The notes under the pieces are model-generated. The model saw only the letters and a list, made by a program, of their open reading frames with translations, made no database searches and was not told the DNA's origin. Made by a program: the position numbers and the translations under genes. Positions 34,190 through 44,072 of a DNA stretch of 64,000 nt are shown here, piece by piece. Position 1 is the first letter of the stretch; the number at the start of each line of letters is the position of its first letter. This stretch comes from Macrosoma leucophasiata (taxonomy: Eukaryota > Arthropoda > Insecta > Lepidoptera > Hedylidae). Where the stretch lies: positions 16,880,001-16,944,000 of the forward strand of contig JAWQUS010000007.1 of NCBI GenBank assembly GCA_036365455.1, in the 5' to 3' direction.

Positions 34190-37100
34190 TCATCGGGTTA
34201 TGTATGCATCGAATCGATGAATTCAATTTAGATCGGCGGCGACCGTGCCGGCACATTAGCGGCGCACATCGATCCGATATCTCTGTTTCCGAACAAAGAG
34301 AGATGAAATTTTAATCGGTTGCGTTGTCTACAATCGCAGAAGTTGGGCGGCGTGCCGGCGCCGGCGCTCGTTCCCATTGAAATGAGCGAGCCTATCCCAC
34401 AGCCCGTCGACTAGCGCGACGGCTGTTCTGCCCTGAATAATACATTCGCCGTACTGCCTGCTACTCTCCACTCGCCTCCTGACAGATATTGAATCGCCTT
34501 CTCCACTATCGCAACCCCCCTTCAACATCCACGTTGCGAACGTGGCGCACAATAACATCCTTCTTGTATTTAAATCAAAACACCGTTTATTCCATATTCA
34601 TCATTCAAACAATATCAAAGCGGTGCAATTCGTTGCAATATTCCCCCTCTGCCGCAGGGTTCCAAATTGAAAGATAATCCCATAAATTACATTACGCGGC
34701 CGGTTGATGTGGTTCAAGAAAATATGCCTCAGGTCATTTAATATTAAGCTTTCAAAGAAATTTCATTTTTAGTTAATTCTGTGTTTTAGCTACAAACCCA
34801 CCGTTCCCAGTACACTTATTTCAAGAATTTAAACAAATACATTCCAGTTCGAAATACGCAGATCTAAAACGCATTTAATTTAAAGCGCTTTGTTGAGTTA
34901 GTCAAATGAGTACGATTCACTATACTACTATTATCTAAATTAATCCCAATAAAAGCCGACATTTTCTGTATTTTCATAATGTAATGTACCTAATGCAATT
35001 ATTAAATATAGTACGAACTCAAAGAAAAGTGGAAAACATTTTTGCCGGCTAATAATACCAAATCGGGGAGATCTCCTTTAATAAGTTGTAAAGTTGTTTT
35101 GGAGGGTTTTCGCCAAGAGTTCGATGCTACAGCAGCGGCGACTGCCGGCAATCTCGTTAAAATCTACGACGAAACTCTGGAATAGCATTTCCGACCATCT
35201 ATAAAATCATATGCTAACGTTAATACGTACATTTGCCTAATTATATTTGAAGCCGGCAAACTTTTGTGGAGGAGATCGGCCAACTTAAATAAAAACATTT
35301 CATTCTAATTGAAACAACTGCAAAGTAAACAATTCTCGTTCAGTTATGTTTATATTTCTACACATCAACGATGTGCTTGCATGCACTGGGCTTATGAAAC
35401 GCCTTATGTTTATTTGTATTTCAAAATATCTAAATATGTATGAGTCAGAGAGTCGGTCGACAATATTTGACGTTAGCACGGAAGGGTGGGAAGCACCTAT
35501 AGCTGTCCACTCGTCGCCGGCGCTGACTGTCGTTAAGGGCGTAGTGTTCGGTGCGGAGGCTCCTTATCGCGCGCCACTACGAGTAATGACGCCTTCGATC
35601 GTCGTCTAATGGCCTCCGCGGGCCCACTTAGATACGCAAATGAGCATCGACGAACCATCGCGATTGCACGTACTCATTACCGACCACATTGAAAATTGCG
35701 TGAAATGGAAATCCGAGTTTCGAATTACTCTTCGTGTTCAAGTTTATTGCTACGTTTGGTTATTTACATTTAATTTAGGTATACCTGGGTTGGTATTGTA
35801 AAAAACTACAAGTTTTACTTACATGCGATAATTCAGTTGCCCACAACCTGGGTTCCCAACGGTTAATATAGCTGAATATATATACGAATGTAGAGTAATT
35901 TTAATAAACGTAATAACGCAAGTAAATTGGCCACGGGTGGCACAGCATGCGCAAACTGCACCCTTAAGAACGATCTCTACTAACGACCGCCGACCACTTA
36001 GACCGTAGGTTACCCAACCCTTATATTATTAGCAGTTATTATAAATACGTTCGCTCGGCTACTAGATTGCCATCTCGCGTCGAGTGCCTACTAAAGTTTT
36101 CTACTGACAAAAAGCGCCGCTGCATAAATCTGTTTATCTTGAAAAAATACAGTTAAATAGATAAGTAGAGTTAAAACGGTAGAGTTTATTTATATAGCTT
36201 TGTTTGACTGTCTATTGCAAAATGCAATTTTGAACATGATTGTTGTCATTGCAAACATGATTATATTGTTGGAATAAGCACGATGTGATGTTAAGCCCAT
36301 AACACACTCATCATTCTTGCATTACCTACCTACTAATCGCTAATGCGATATTCGTAATCGAAAATCTCAGACTGTTCTTTATAAGATGTTAGGATTTATA
36401 AATAAAATTTTAATTCAAATGACTGTAGCCGTTAAATCTTTTAGTCGTAATCACTTTTGGGAACAAACTCTGAAAGTCTTCTAAGCGGAGTTGGATTCGC
36501 GTGGTGTCTTACTTTAATGATATTTTATTGAAACACTCAACTGAAAACTCGTTTGATAGAGGCATTATCATAAAAACAAGAATTTAACAATGTGAACAGC
36601 ACATATTTCCGTAGTCGTGTCATTGTCAAAGAGATTGACTTGTCCTAAGGCTGGAACTTAAATACTCTACAATAGTGACACATTTTCGGGCGGTCAGCAA
36701 AAACAGCTTCGTATAACTAAAGTGACCATTTTAGATGTCATTAAAAATGGGACATTTAAAATTAACGGAAACTCTACTTTTACTTCAGAACCTCCGTTCT
36801 TTCTATCTTCGCTCCCAAGAGTGAGAATGGAAAGGTAATTATTAAATTAATAACTGAATTAAAATGACTCAGACACAACCGTACACTAAGTAGGTATAAT
36901 CAGAAGTCACTCTCTTTTAAATGTGGCGACGTCATCTATTATTGTCGTTTTTTAATTAATAATAAATAATTTATTTATGTATAATACTAATTCATGATTA
37001 TTCTAAAGATGTATGGCGATTTTACTTGAAAACGGGTTGAACGCGTCCCAAAGGTTTCGAGGACACCGGGGCCAGGTGCAGAAAAAATGGGACTGTCCCG

Positions 37101-37506
37101 TTCAAATCGAAAAATATGGTCACTTTACGTATAACCCTACGTCTGACACATGTCCCCTACTAGCTTTACACAATCCCCAGCCGGATGGGACAGAAATGCA
37201 GGATGCATTAAATTCTTATCAAGTAACCGAATGTTAGCCACTATTTGTTTGTTTAGTTAGAGCTATTAGTTTATTTATTTACTTAGTGCGAACATTCCAG
37301 TTACCAATAAACCTAATTTTCATTTGCTACATTCTTGTCATACCTATATTGTATTTTTCACAATAACACGTAAGAGTGAAAGAGACTATTAAAGAAAAAT
37401 CGATAGAGTTCCGTATCATTAATGAATTTCTTATGTTATCATACATTCCATAGAATAGACTTCTTAAAGGTTTCCTACTGTTTCGGTAAAAATCTATTTA
37501 CATATT
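34190..37506. other. Unique sequence, no gene supported
   Basis: GC-rich stretches lie at 34200-34560, 35100-35200, 35460-35700 and 35920-36130. The remainder is AT-rich. Small open frames (for example 35346-35609 and 37013-37237) match no family I recognise. Confidence 0.35.
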
Positions 37507-37772
37507 ATTTTAAAGAAAAATGGAAAGAAAAATTTGACTTCAGGCGAGACTCGAACTCGCGGCCTACTGGGAATCTAGTCCAGCCGCTCTTCCAATTGAG
37601 CTACTGAAGTCCTGCCCGATTTGTCAAATCTTTCCTTCACATCTATTGCCTTGCTTTATGGTAGCAGTAGCGCCATCTATTGCCAACCATGCTAGTTAGG
37701 CAACCGATATAAATTTTTCAACAATTTCAATTTTCAATTTTACAAATTTTACTTTCCATTTTTCTTTAAAAT
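37507..37772 (-). mobile_element. tRNA-like repeat element enclosed by 30-bp inverted ends
   Basis: The ends 37507-37536 and 37743-37772 are inverted repeats matching at 29 of 30 positions (core TTTAAAGAAAAATGGAAAG). On the minus strand the element contains 'aatagatggcgctactgc', common in lepidopteran SINEs, then a tRNA-like region at about 37537-37612: an 8-bp GACTTCAG/CTGAAGTC acceptor-like stem, an A-box-like TAGCTCAATTGG and a T-arm-like GAGTTCGAGTCTC. The anticodon arm does not fold properly (4-bp stem with a 9-nt loop), so this is not a functional tRNA. It is a tRNA-derived SINE-type sequence. The inverted ends are unusual for a SINE. Confidence 0.6.
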
Positions 37773-37897
37773 AAAATATATTTCACAAGCATGTGTTAAT
37801 GCGAAATAATATAAAAACAATCTATTTATAGCTTGTTTTTTTTTTGTTTTTTGGTCCAGTAAGAGTTGTTGAAGATACCTAATAACTTCAAAATTAT

Positions 37898-38184
37898 TTA
37901 ATTAAAATTATGTCCGTGTATGTATCTTCACGCCAGGTCCCTAACGGGGTAGGCAGAGAGTGCAGAGCGCCAGATATCCCGGTCCTGACATACCTCTCGT
38001 GCCTCGTCTACCTTCATCATTCTCTTCATACATGCACGCCGATTCCTAAGACTTTTGACCCCATCATCAGACAGAACTCGACCTATTTGGTCATGGTAGG
38101 TCAGTCTTGGTCTTCCTGGGCCTGTGCAACCTTCCACATTCGCATTGTATATCTGTTTAGTCATTCGCACTTAATTAAAATTAT
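37898..38184 (-). mobile_element. Short 5'-truncated LINE insertion with 14-bp duplications
   Basis: TTAATTAAAATTAT occurs at 37898-37911 and at 38171-38184, flanking a body of 259 bp. On the minus strand the body encodes the last 80 residues of the LINE ORF found at 13602-14227 with few differences (for example TKQIYNANV, GPGRPRLTYHDQIG, YPVRDLA and stop), then the tail 'ggcgtgaagatacatac'. The close similarity and perfect duplication suggest a young insertion of the same family. Confidence 0.85.
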
Positions 38185-38299
38185 TTTAGAAAAATATATC
38201 TTTTCGATCCTTACAGTAAGGTATGTCTCGCGATACATATAAAAATAAAAACGTATTTTTTTTTTCAAATTCGTACCTAAAATTAAATGTTTATAAATC

Positions 38300-38462
38300 G
38301 TTTATTTTTGTTCCATGTTCACATTTGGGTCACTGATTTTAAAGTGTGTCCCAAATTTTAATTTAATCGGTCCAGTACTTTCGGAGAAAAATTAGCTGTG
38401 ACACGCACAAGCAATCTATATGGGTTACGTTTTTTCATTTTTGAGGTACGCAACCCTAAAAA
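38300..38462 (+). repeat. Family C repeat, 3' portion
   Basis: The order 'cactgattttaaagtg', 'tcccaaattttaatttaatcgg', 'tactttcggag', 'agctgtgacac', ending 'acgcaaccctaaaaaaat', matches the 3' part seen at 4740-4925. Confidence 0.5.
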
Positions 38463-38665
38463 AATATACTGCGAGCATTATTCGAACCTGCAACTTATGG
38501 ATAAGTAGTTCAGTACCTTTAACATTAAGCTACTGAAGCCCCACATTCGAGAAACAGATGAATGGTAATGAATAGTGGTGAAGCGTCTGGACTGGTTATC
38601 CTATAATCGCCCCAAGTCAATTTTTTCTTTAATTTTTTTCCTTATTTTCTAAATTTACTTACATG
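38463..38665 (-). repeat. Diverged tRNA-like SINE relative of the 37507-37772 element
   Basis: The minus strand carries GGCTTCAGTAGCTTAATGTT and GCAGGTTCGAATAATGCTCG, in the same order as the tRNA-like part of the 37507 element, and further similar AT-rich sequence on the far side. It cannot fold as a tRNA. Confidence 0.4.
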
Positions 38666-39486
38666 TGTTGTTGCGAAAAAATTAAAAAAATATATAGGTA
38701 CCTATCATTATTTTAACTAAACACCTGCTACTGATTCTTGTATTTTTCATCTTACCCAGTACACGACAAAGTAGAAAGTAATAATTAGAATTTAGTTAGG
38801 TACCTTGTGCTGCATATACGACGTTGATAAATCGGCCTATAATCATGTGTAATAAACCACCCGTCTCGCGTTAATGGTAAATTATGCAAACACAGACGTC
38901 TAGTAATTGAAACTGCGTAATTACAATAAAATATAATTGATGTTCCGATTGTATTGTGTATATTACATAAAATCGACAACATGAACCGGCCATACCGATG
39001 TCTTAAGTATTCCATGATGGGGAATAGTCGTGTCGTTCACATCGTTTGTCACGTATAATGTTCAGATATAAAATTTTATTCCACTTTAGAACAGGAACAA
39101 TCCAGACGCCCGTTACGTTACTGTCCAGCACCGAGCTTGGAAAAGTTTTGTATTTTTATTAAATGTTGCCTCGCTTTATTTCCTACTATAAAATAGATAA
39201 ACGCACGTCACAGAACGGTGCTTTTTCGAAACGGATGCGCGTTATATGGTGTACGTAATGCGTACTACATATTTTCAACACGACACTATCGGGATATTCG
39301 AATGCCGGGGGGGTTGGGATAGCTTCAGATCTGTATATCACCGCAGGTAGACTGAAATTGTGTGTATTTATACTATTTATGCGTGCATGAATAGATGATA
39401 TACCCACGATCGGCTTATTATGTTTTTGCCGTCTTTGTAATAAATATTACAGTGACCATAATGTTATTAATTATTAGAAATTCTCT
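38666..39486. other. AT-rich unique sequence
   Basis: No gene or recognised repeat. A G7 tract lies near 39307. Confidence 0.45.
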
Positions 39487-39688
39487 AAAAAGAATCGGTC
39501 AGGTGGTAATGTACGGCCCTGTAATTTCTGGCACAGAGGCATAACACCTTAGGCCTCAGGAGTGGTAACGCATCTGCATTTTGACCTTGGTCTTTGTGTG
39601 GATGTCTATAGTCTGCAGTCATCACTTAACATAAATGTGAACTGCATGCTTGTTTACCTACTACTACCATTGCATAAAAAAAAGAATC
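39487..39688 (+). repeat. Family A retroposon, 5'-truncated, with 10-bp target-site duplication
   Basis: The 10-mer AAAAAGAATC occurs at 39487-39496 and again at 39679-39688, bracketing a copy that starts inside the family at GGTCAGGTGGTAATG and ends at 'gcataaaa'. The right duplication merges with the A tail. This gives direct evidence that family A inserts by target-primed reverse transcription. Confidence 0.88.
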
Positions 39689-40375
39689 AGATAATTAGTA
39701 ATGAGCGAATTGAACACGTCGGAAGATGTTTGCGTCCAACAATGCAGAAGCGTCACCGCTCGCGCCGTCGCCGTCGCGGCGCCCGCTCAGCTGTAAAAGG
39801 AGTGCACATTAATACGCAACTATGTAATAAATGTTATTGTTTGTCATAAACTTTGTTTTATGAAGGTCGCCCTCCTAGCCCCTTGACGGCTCGAACCTCT
39901 AATAAAGTCCCGCGATACTCTCACTAACAGATTTAGACTCGGTATTGTTATTATAGACTGTATTATCGCATTTTAATGTTCGGCTTCTTTAGTTCTTTTG
40001 GCGAAATTTTAACAAATATATTTATATCATAATACATATCTGATGTCCGGATATCCGTACCCACGGTCCCACGGATACGTTTTTAGCGATCCAGCACATC
40101 ATCACCTACCAAAAAGACCGATAGACACTGAGTTAATGTTTCTTTTTTTGACAATAAACATTGGTTTGACGGTGGTCCCACGGATTCTTTTTTTACAGTC
40201 TCATTTTTTTTACTTGTCAATTCTTTAATAAGGCTAACTATTATTGAGAAAGCTGTATTTCAACCCGACATTTTTATCGAGTTTAAAGTAATTATTGAAC
40301 TGATAAAGATAAACTGGTAAAATGTCAATATAAACTAATTTTAAAATGTAACTTTCAGTGACGTAGGGGGCTATC
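39689..40375. other. Unique sequence, no gene seen
   Basis: A short GC-rich patch lies at 39730-39800. The rest is AT-rich. Confidence 0.4.
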
Positions 40376-40606
40376 AGGGATAATGGTGTAAAGTCCTTTA
40401 TCAATGGTTATGTTGTTTTTTTTTTCCATTTCTGGAAATTTTCCAGTGCCTCGAAGTTTGGTAATGTTTTCCGAGATGTCAACAGGGTCGCCACCTGTTA
40501 ACTACATGGGTCAAATGTAACCGGCGAATCGTGGGTGTTTGCATGTATGCTTGAATACATGCATTTGCCTCTGACTACCCCTTCGGAGATTACAGGCGTG
40601 AACATT
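40376..40606 (+). repeat. tRNA-derived SINE family F, copy lacking its tRNA head
   Basis: It matches the 58857-59169 SINE from 'ggggctatcagggataa' to 'accccttcggagattacaggcgtgaac', including 'gtaaccggcgaatcgtgggtgtttgcatgta'. It starts just after the tRNA-related region, so the pol III promoter is missing and this copy cannot be transcribed on its own. Confidence 0.82.
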
Positions 40607-43209
40607 TTCGTTGTATAACACACTCAGAAACTGTGCATCAGTAGTATCAGTACCGCAGTGGTTATGTCGTTCTTATGTCGCTGAGTCGCGAGTTCGTATT
40701 ATTTTTGCTCTTAGATGGAGCAGACACAAAACAAAGTAATCTTATTTTGATATTTGAAGGAGATACAGCCGATGCCTTAGTACGTCGAGCATTCGCAGCG
40801 TCATGACAAAAGTTACGCTTAGCAGTTGTATTTTCGCTTGGACTTGCAGTTGTATTTTCCTTTGCTTTAGGATTTGACTTAAAATGATTTGTATTAGAGT
40901 ATTTATTTAAAAAATGTGAATGTAGATTTAAAATCTTAATACTCGACGTCTTTATTTTTATTGAATACCTATTCATACAATAAAATGTAGAGATGACGAA
41001 GACTTATACATGTAGAGTCATGAAAAAATATACGATTGATCTACATTTCTAATTATAATTTCTATTTTAAGATAAATTTATGGAGTAGCATAATATTTGT
41101 ACAATATTAGAATACAATATATCAGTAAAATTTTACACAAATAGGGATTACGTTACCGAATCTGATCAACCATATATTTTTTTATCATCCTTGTAAATTA
41201 TAATGTATCTTGTATTTGCCTGGCAATCCTCTATAATTAACACATTTAAATTACAATACTATTAAAAGTTGCGAGAACATGAGATAGAACATGTAATTCA
41301 CATAACTAACAACCCAGCAAAATATAGAGGAAATGTATTTTGCGTTTTGTGATGGCCATTCAGGTCTGTGTCCAATCGAACTCTACATACATCCAAATTG
41401 TGATTAGAGGCGTCTATTTACATTACACTTTTGATACTCTGATATAATATAGAATACAAGCATTAGTGCATATTACGGCCTATCTGATGCCGAACACACA
41501 GCGTGCTCTATGATGCCTATTAGGCAAGCTTCAGTGCTCTATTAATTAAACGGTGCATGTCAATTAAGGCTTCAATCAGGGTTGAAATTAATTACTTGTA
41601 TTCCAAAAATATATTATTTTGTATCAACTGTCTAGAAACGTTATAAATGCATGTCTGCAAAGGCATTAAAAATGCATGCATCATTTTTTAATTGTATGTC
41701 TTGATTTTCGATGTCTCATAAGCATTCATATTTAACGTATATTTTTTATCATGTACTTTGTTATTTCTGTTTTTTAAATTATTGAAAGCTCAGCATCTTT
41801 TTCTTAATAAATATTCTTTTTTTTAATAAAGGTGTATAGGTGAAAATAGTGCGCACAGAAATGTGTGACTTTTGCCATAATTATTTAAAGCATTTATGTT
41901 GAAGTGAAGATAGCTCACGTTTACAAAATATTTTTACTAAATCATTAATATATATGATGTTGCGGATGATATTCTTAGATACCTAAATGCCTACCTGTCC
42001 TTGAATTTTAAATAATAATGTATCTATTGAAATCCACCCATCCAATCCATGTGCATTCGGTATGTACCTACAATTTGTTTAGAAATACGAAAGTAACTTT
42101 TTATTTGTTTGTCAGCACTAACCGGTGATAAAACTAATTTACACAAAATTAACTCTAGGACATATTATTTTTAATCCCAAAATGCCAAACCCACACGGAC
42201 AAACTCTCAGTCGAACACTAGTAAAATTATGATTTATGAAAAATGTTGCGATGTTGCAATGTGTATTATTAAGTCAAACGTTTGCGGATTACACAGTGGA
42301 GGCTGCGATGCGAGACGATGGCGGAGGCGGCGGGAGCTTATTTGTATGTGGCTCAGCTCCGCGCCGATGCAGGGGGCGGTTCCAAGACGTTCGCCGCAAT
42401 TTTTCAACGCTTCGATTGTGTTTAGGGAGCCGGCAGTGTCGCACTGCAGCGCGCCCGCCGCACCTGCTCTCGCGCCGACCTGCAGCCTCAAACTTTAACC
42501 CTCCGATCCACCACCGAGCGGCGCGACGCTATATTTCAATTAATTCGACCATCCATTCCCCGCGTGCGACCTCGCACCGCTCAACCGCATAACCCCCCAC
42601 CGTCAAACGTACTTCACGTCATACTGAATTTCCATGTGAAGTTATTCGACGTCCCCTCGATAATCTACGTCATATATCGCTCGATTTTTAATCCCCGCTC
42701 GATCGGTTTTGATTTAGCTTTTAAACCCCAATTAAATGTTTTGTTTTCCTGAGGCGTCACCTATTTCACAAGTTTGGTAGGCGGCCGGCAATAAGTTTGG
42801 CGGAGTGCACATAGAGCGAAATAATCGTGAGCGCTTGGAGTTCATTTGTCGGCACGGGTGGAGGGTGAGGTCGGCATGCGGGTGATTGTCGCCTAGCATC
42901 AGTTAATGGACGTTCTCTATTACACGTATCTCGGGAGAGCTTCTAACGCGCATGTTAAACTTCGCTCCTTAACAATATAGTCTGCTTATTTGTTGAATGT
43001 TTTTGTAAATTCGTGACTTACAATTCTGATAACGCTAACTGACTTTCCTGGGCTTTTATTGTCTGATTTTGTGATTTATCTATATAGAATCTACGATTAT
43101 GTGGTATATAACACAATGTATTATTCTATAACAAACATTTTTGTATGTGATTTTTTATTAGTTAAAATAGTTCAAATTGAAGTAGGTACCAACTTACAGT
43201 GCTCAACAA
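40607..43209. other. Unique sequence; CpG-rich block at 42280-42900
   Basis: Positions 40607-42200 are AT-rich with nothing recognised. The 104-codon minus-strand frame at 40662-40976 is Ser/Asn/Thr/Lys-rich and low in complexity. Positions 42280-42900 form a strong CpG-rich island with overlapping compositional open frames on both strands and no domain. Confidence 0.35.
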
Positions 43210-43283
43210 TAAATATTGCACATCGAGCCTAGAAAGGAGGCTTCGGCTTATTTCGGGTCTGTAGAGCGTTATCTCTTTCGCAC
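43210..43283. repeat. MITE family E, one end only
   Basis: It begins AAATATTGCACATCGAGCCT and runs through 'ggcttcggcttatttcgggtctgtagagcgttatctc', that is one complete terminal inverted repeat of family E, then leaves the family at about 43283. Confidence 0.65.
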
Positions 43284-43805
43284 CGTACCTATTCTTTATA
43301 TTTACAAAACATTAAATCCTCTGTCACGTATCCTATAAATTTATGTCTATCTAATCCTAGTTTTATTTAGAAAATGTTTCCATGCATTTCTACATAAGCC
43401 GTGTAATAAATACGTCATTTACTTAATCCTGAGACATATCGTTTATAAATTCAGTAAGGTTACGGGGCAGCCCTGTATAGAATTTATCGGTTCATTTCTT
43501 ATTCTTATTGCGAGCGAGGCTAGGGCGGGCGGCACGTGTCCTGCTGAATCAACTTAACCCGACTGCCAGGCTGCCAGCGCCGCAACCGAATGAACTTAAT
43601 TTGATTCCGATTGTATTAAGTCCCGCCCAACTATGCCGCTTAATGACCAAAAAGAACTCGCTTTTCGTCTCAAGTGTCATTATCTACACAGATTATCGTT
43701 TTTTTTTTTTCTTTTGAACTGTGATTATGTCTCGCTGAACTTTTATTTTGAGAACAAGAAATTGGCTTATTCTTAGGTTTTATACGATCTTGAATATTAT
43801 GTTTT
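43284..43805. other. Unique sequence, no gene seen
   Basis: A GC-richer patch lies at 43500-43640 and a T-run at about 43700-43710. Confidence 0.4.
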
Positions 43806-43885
43806 TAACCATTCTTAAAATCTTTCTAAAAACAAACTAAATTAATGAATTTAGTTTGTTTTTAGAAAGATTTTAAGAATGGTTA
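43806..43885. repeat. Perfect 38-bp inverted repeat with a 4-nt loop
   Basis: Positions 43806-43843 and 43848-43885 are exact reverse complements over all 38 bases, separated only by AATG (43844-43847). The right arm stops exactly where the family A copy begins. The arms carry no element-end sequence I know, and the left arm continues smoothly into the unique DNA to its left. It looks like a snap-back duplication made at insertion. Confidence 0.9.
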
Positions 43886-44072
43886 TGATGTTAAGTGATG
43901 ACTGCAGCCTATAGATATCTACATAATAACCTGGTCAAAATGCAGATGCGTTTGGCACCCTTGAGACATTAGATATTATGTCTTAGGCATAGTTATTACA
44001 GGGCCATATAATAAGAACACGATAGTGCTGAACTCTACTCGTATCCCAACACTGGAACTCTATCACCAGTAA
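43886..44072 (-). repeat. Family A retroposon, diverged copy next to a palindrome
   Basis: It matches from the 3'-region 'tgatgttaagtgatgactgcagcctatag' through the core to 'ctggtgatagagttccagtgttggga' at the 5' end, with an internal deletion of the 'ttagcggcaagta...gcggtggtgcc' segment. The usual 3' end and A tail are missing; the 38-bp palindrome sits there instead. Confidence 0.78.

Noticed and set aside
37537..37612. tRNA gene on the minus strand
   Set aside because: The acceptor and T arms look tRNA-like, but the anticodon arm has a 4-bp stem and a 9-nt loop and the B box is imperfect. The flanks match SINE-type sequence.
40662..40976. 104-codon Ser/Asn/Lys-rich minus-strand frame
   Set aside because: Low-complexity composition, with no match to any gag-like or host protein I know.
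42236..42592. Overlapping open frames on both strands in a CpG island
   Set aside because: Three frames are open at once, which reflects base composition rather than coding.
43806..43885. MicroRNA precursor
   Set aside because: The stem is perfectly complementary over 38 bp with a 4-nt loop and no mismatches, unlike animal pre-miRNAs. A snap-back duplication explains it better.
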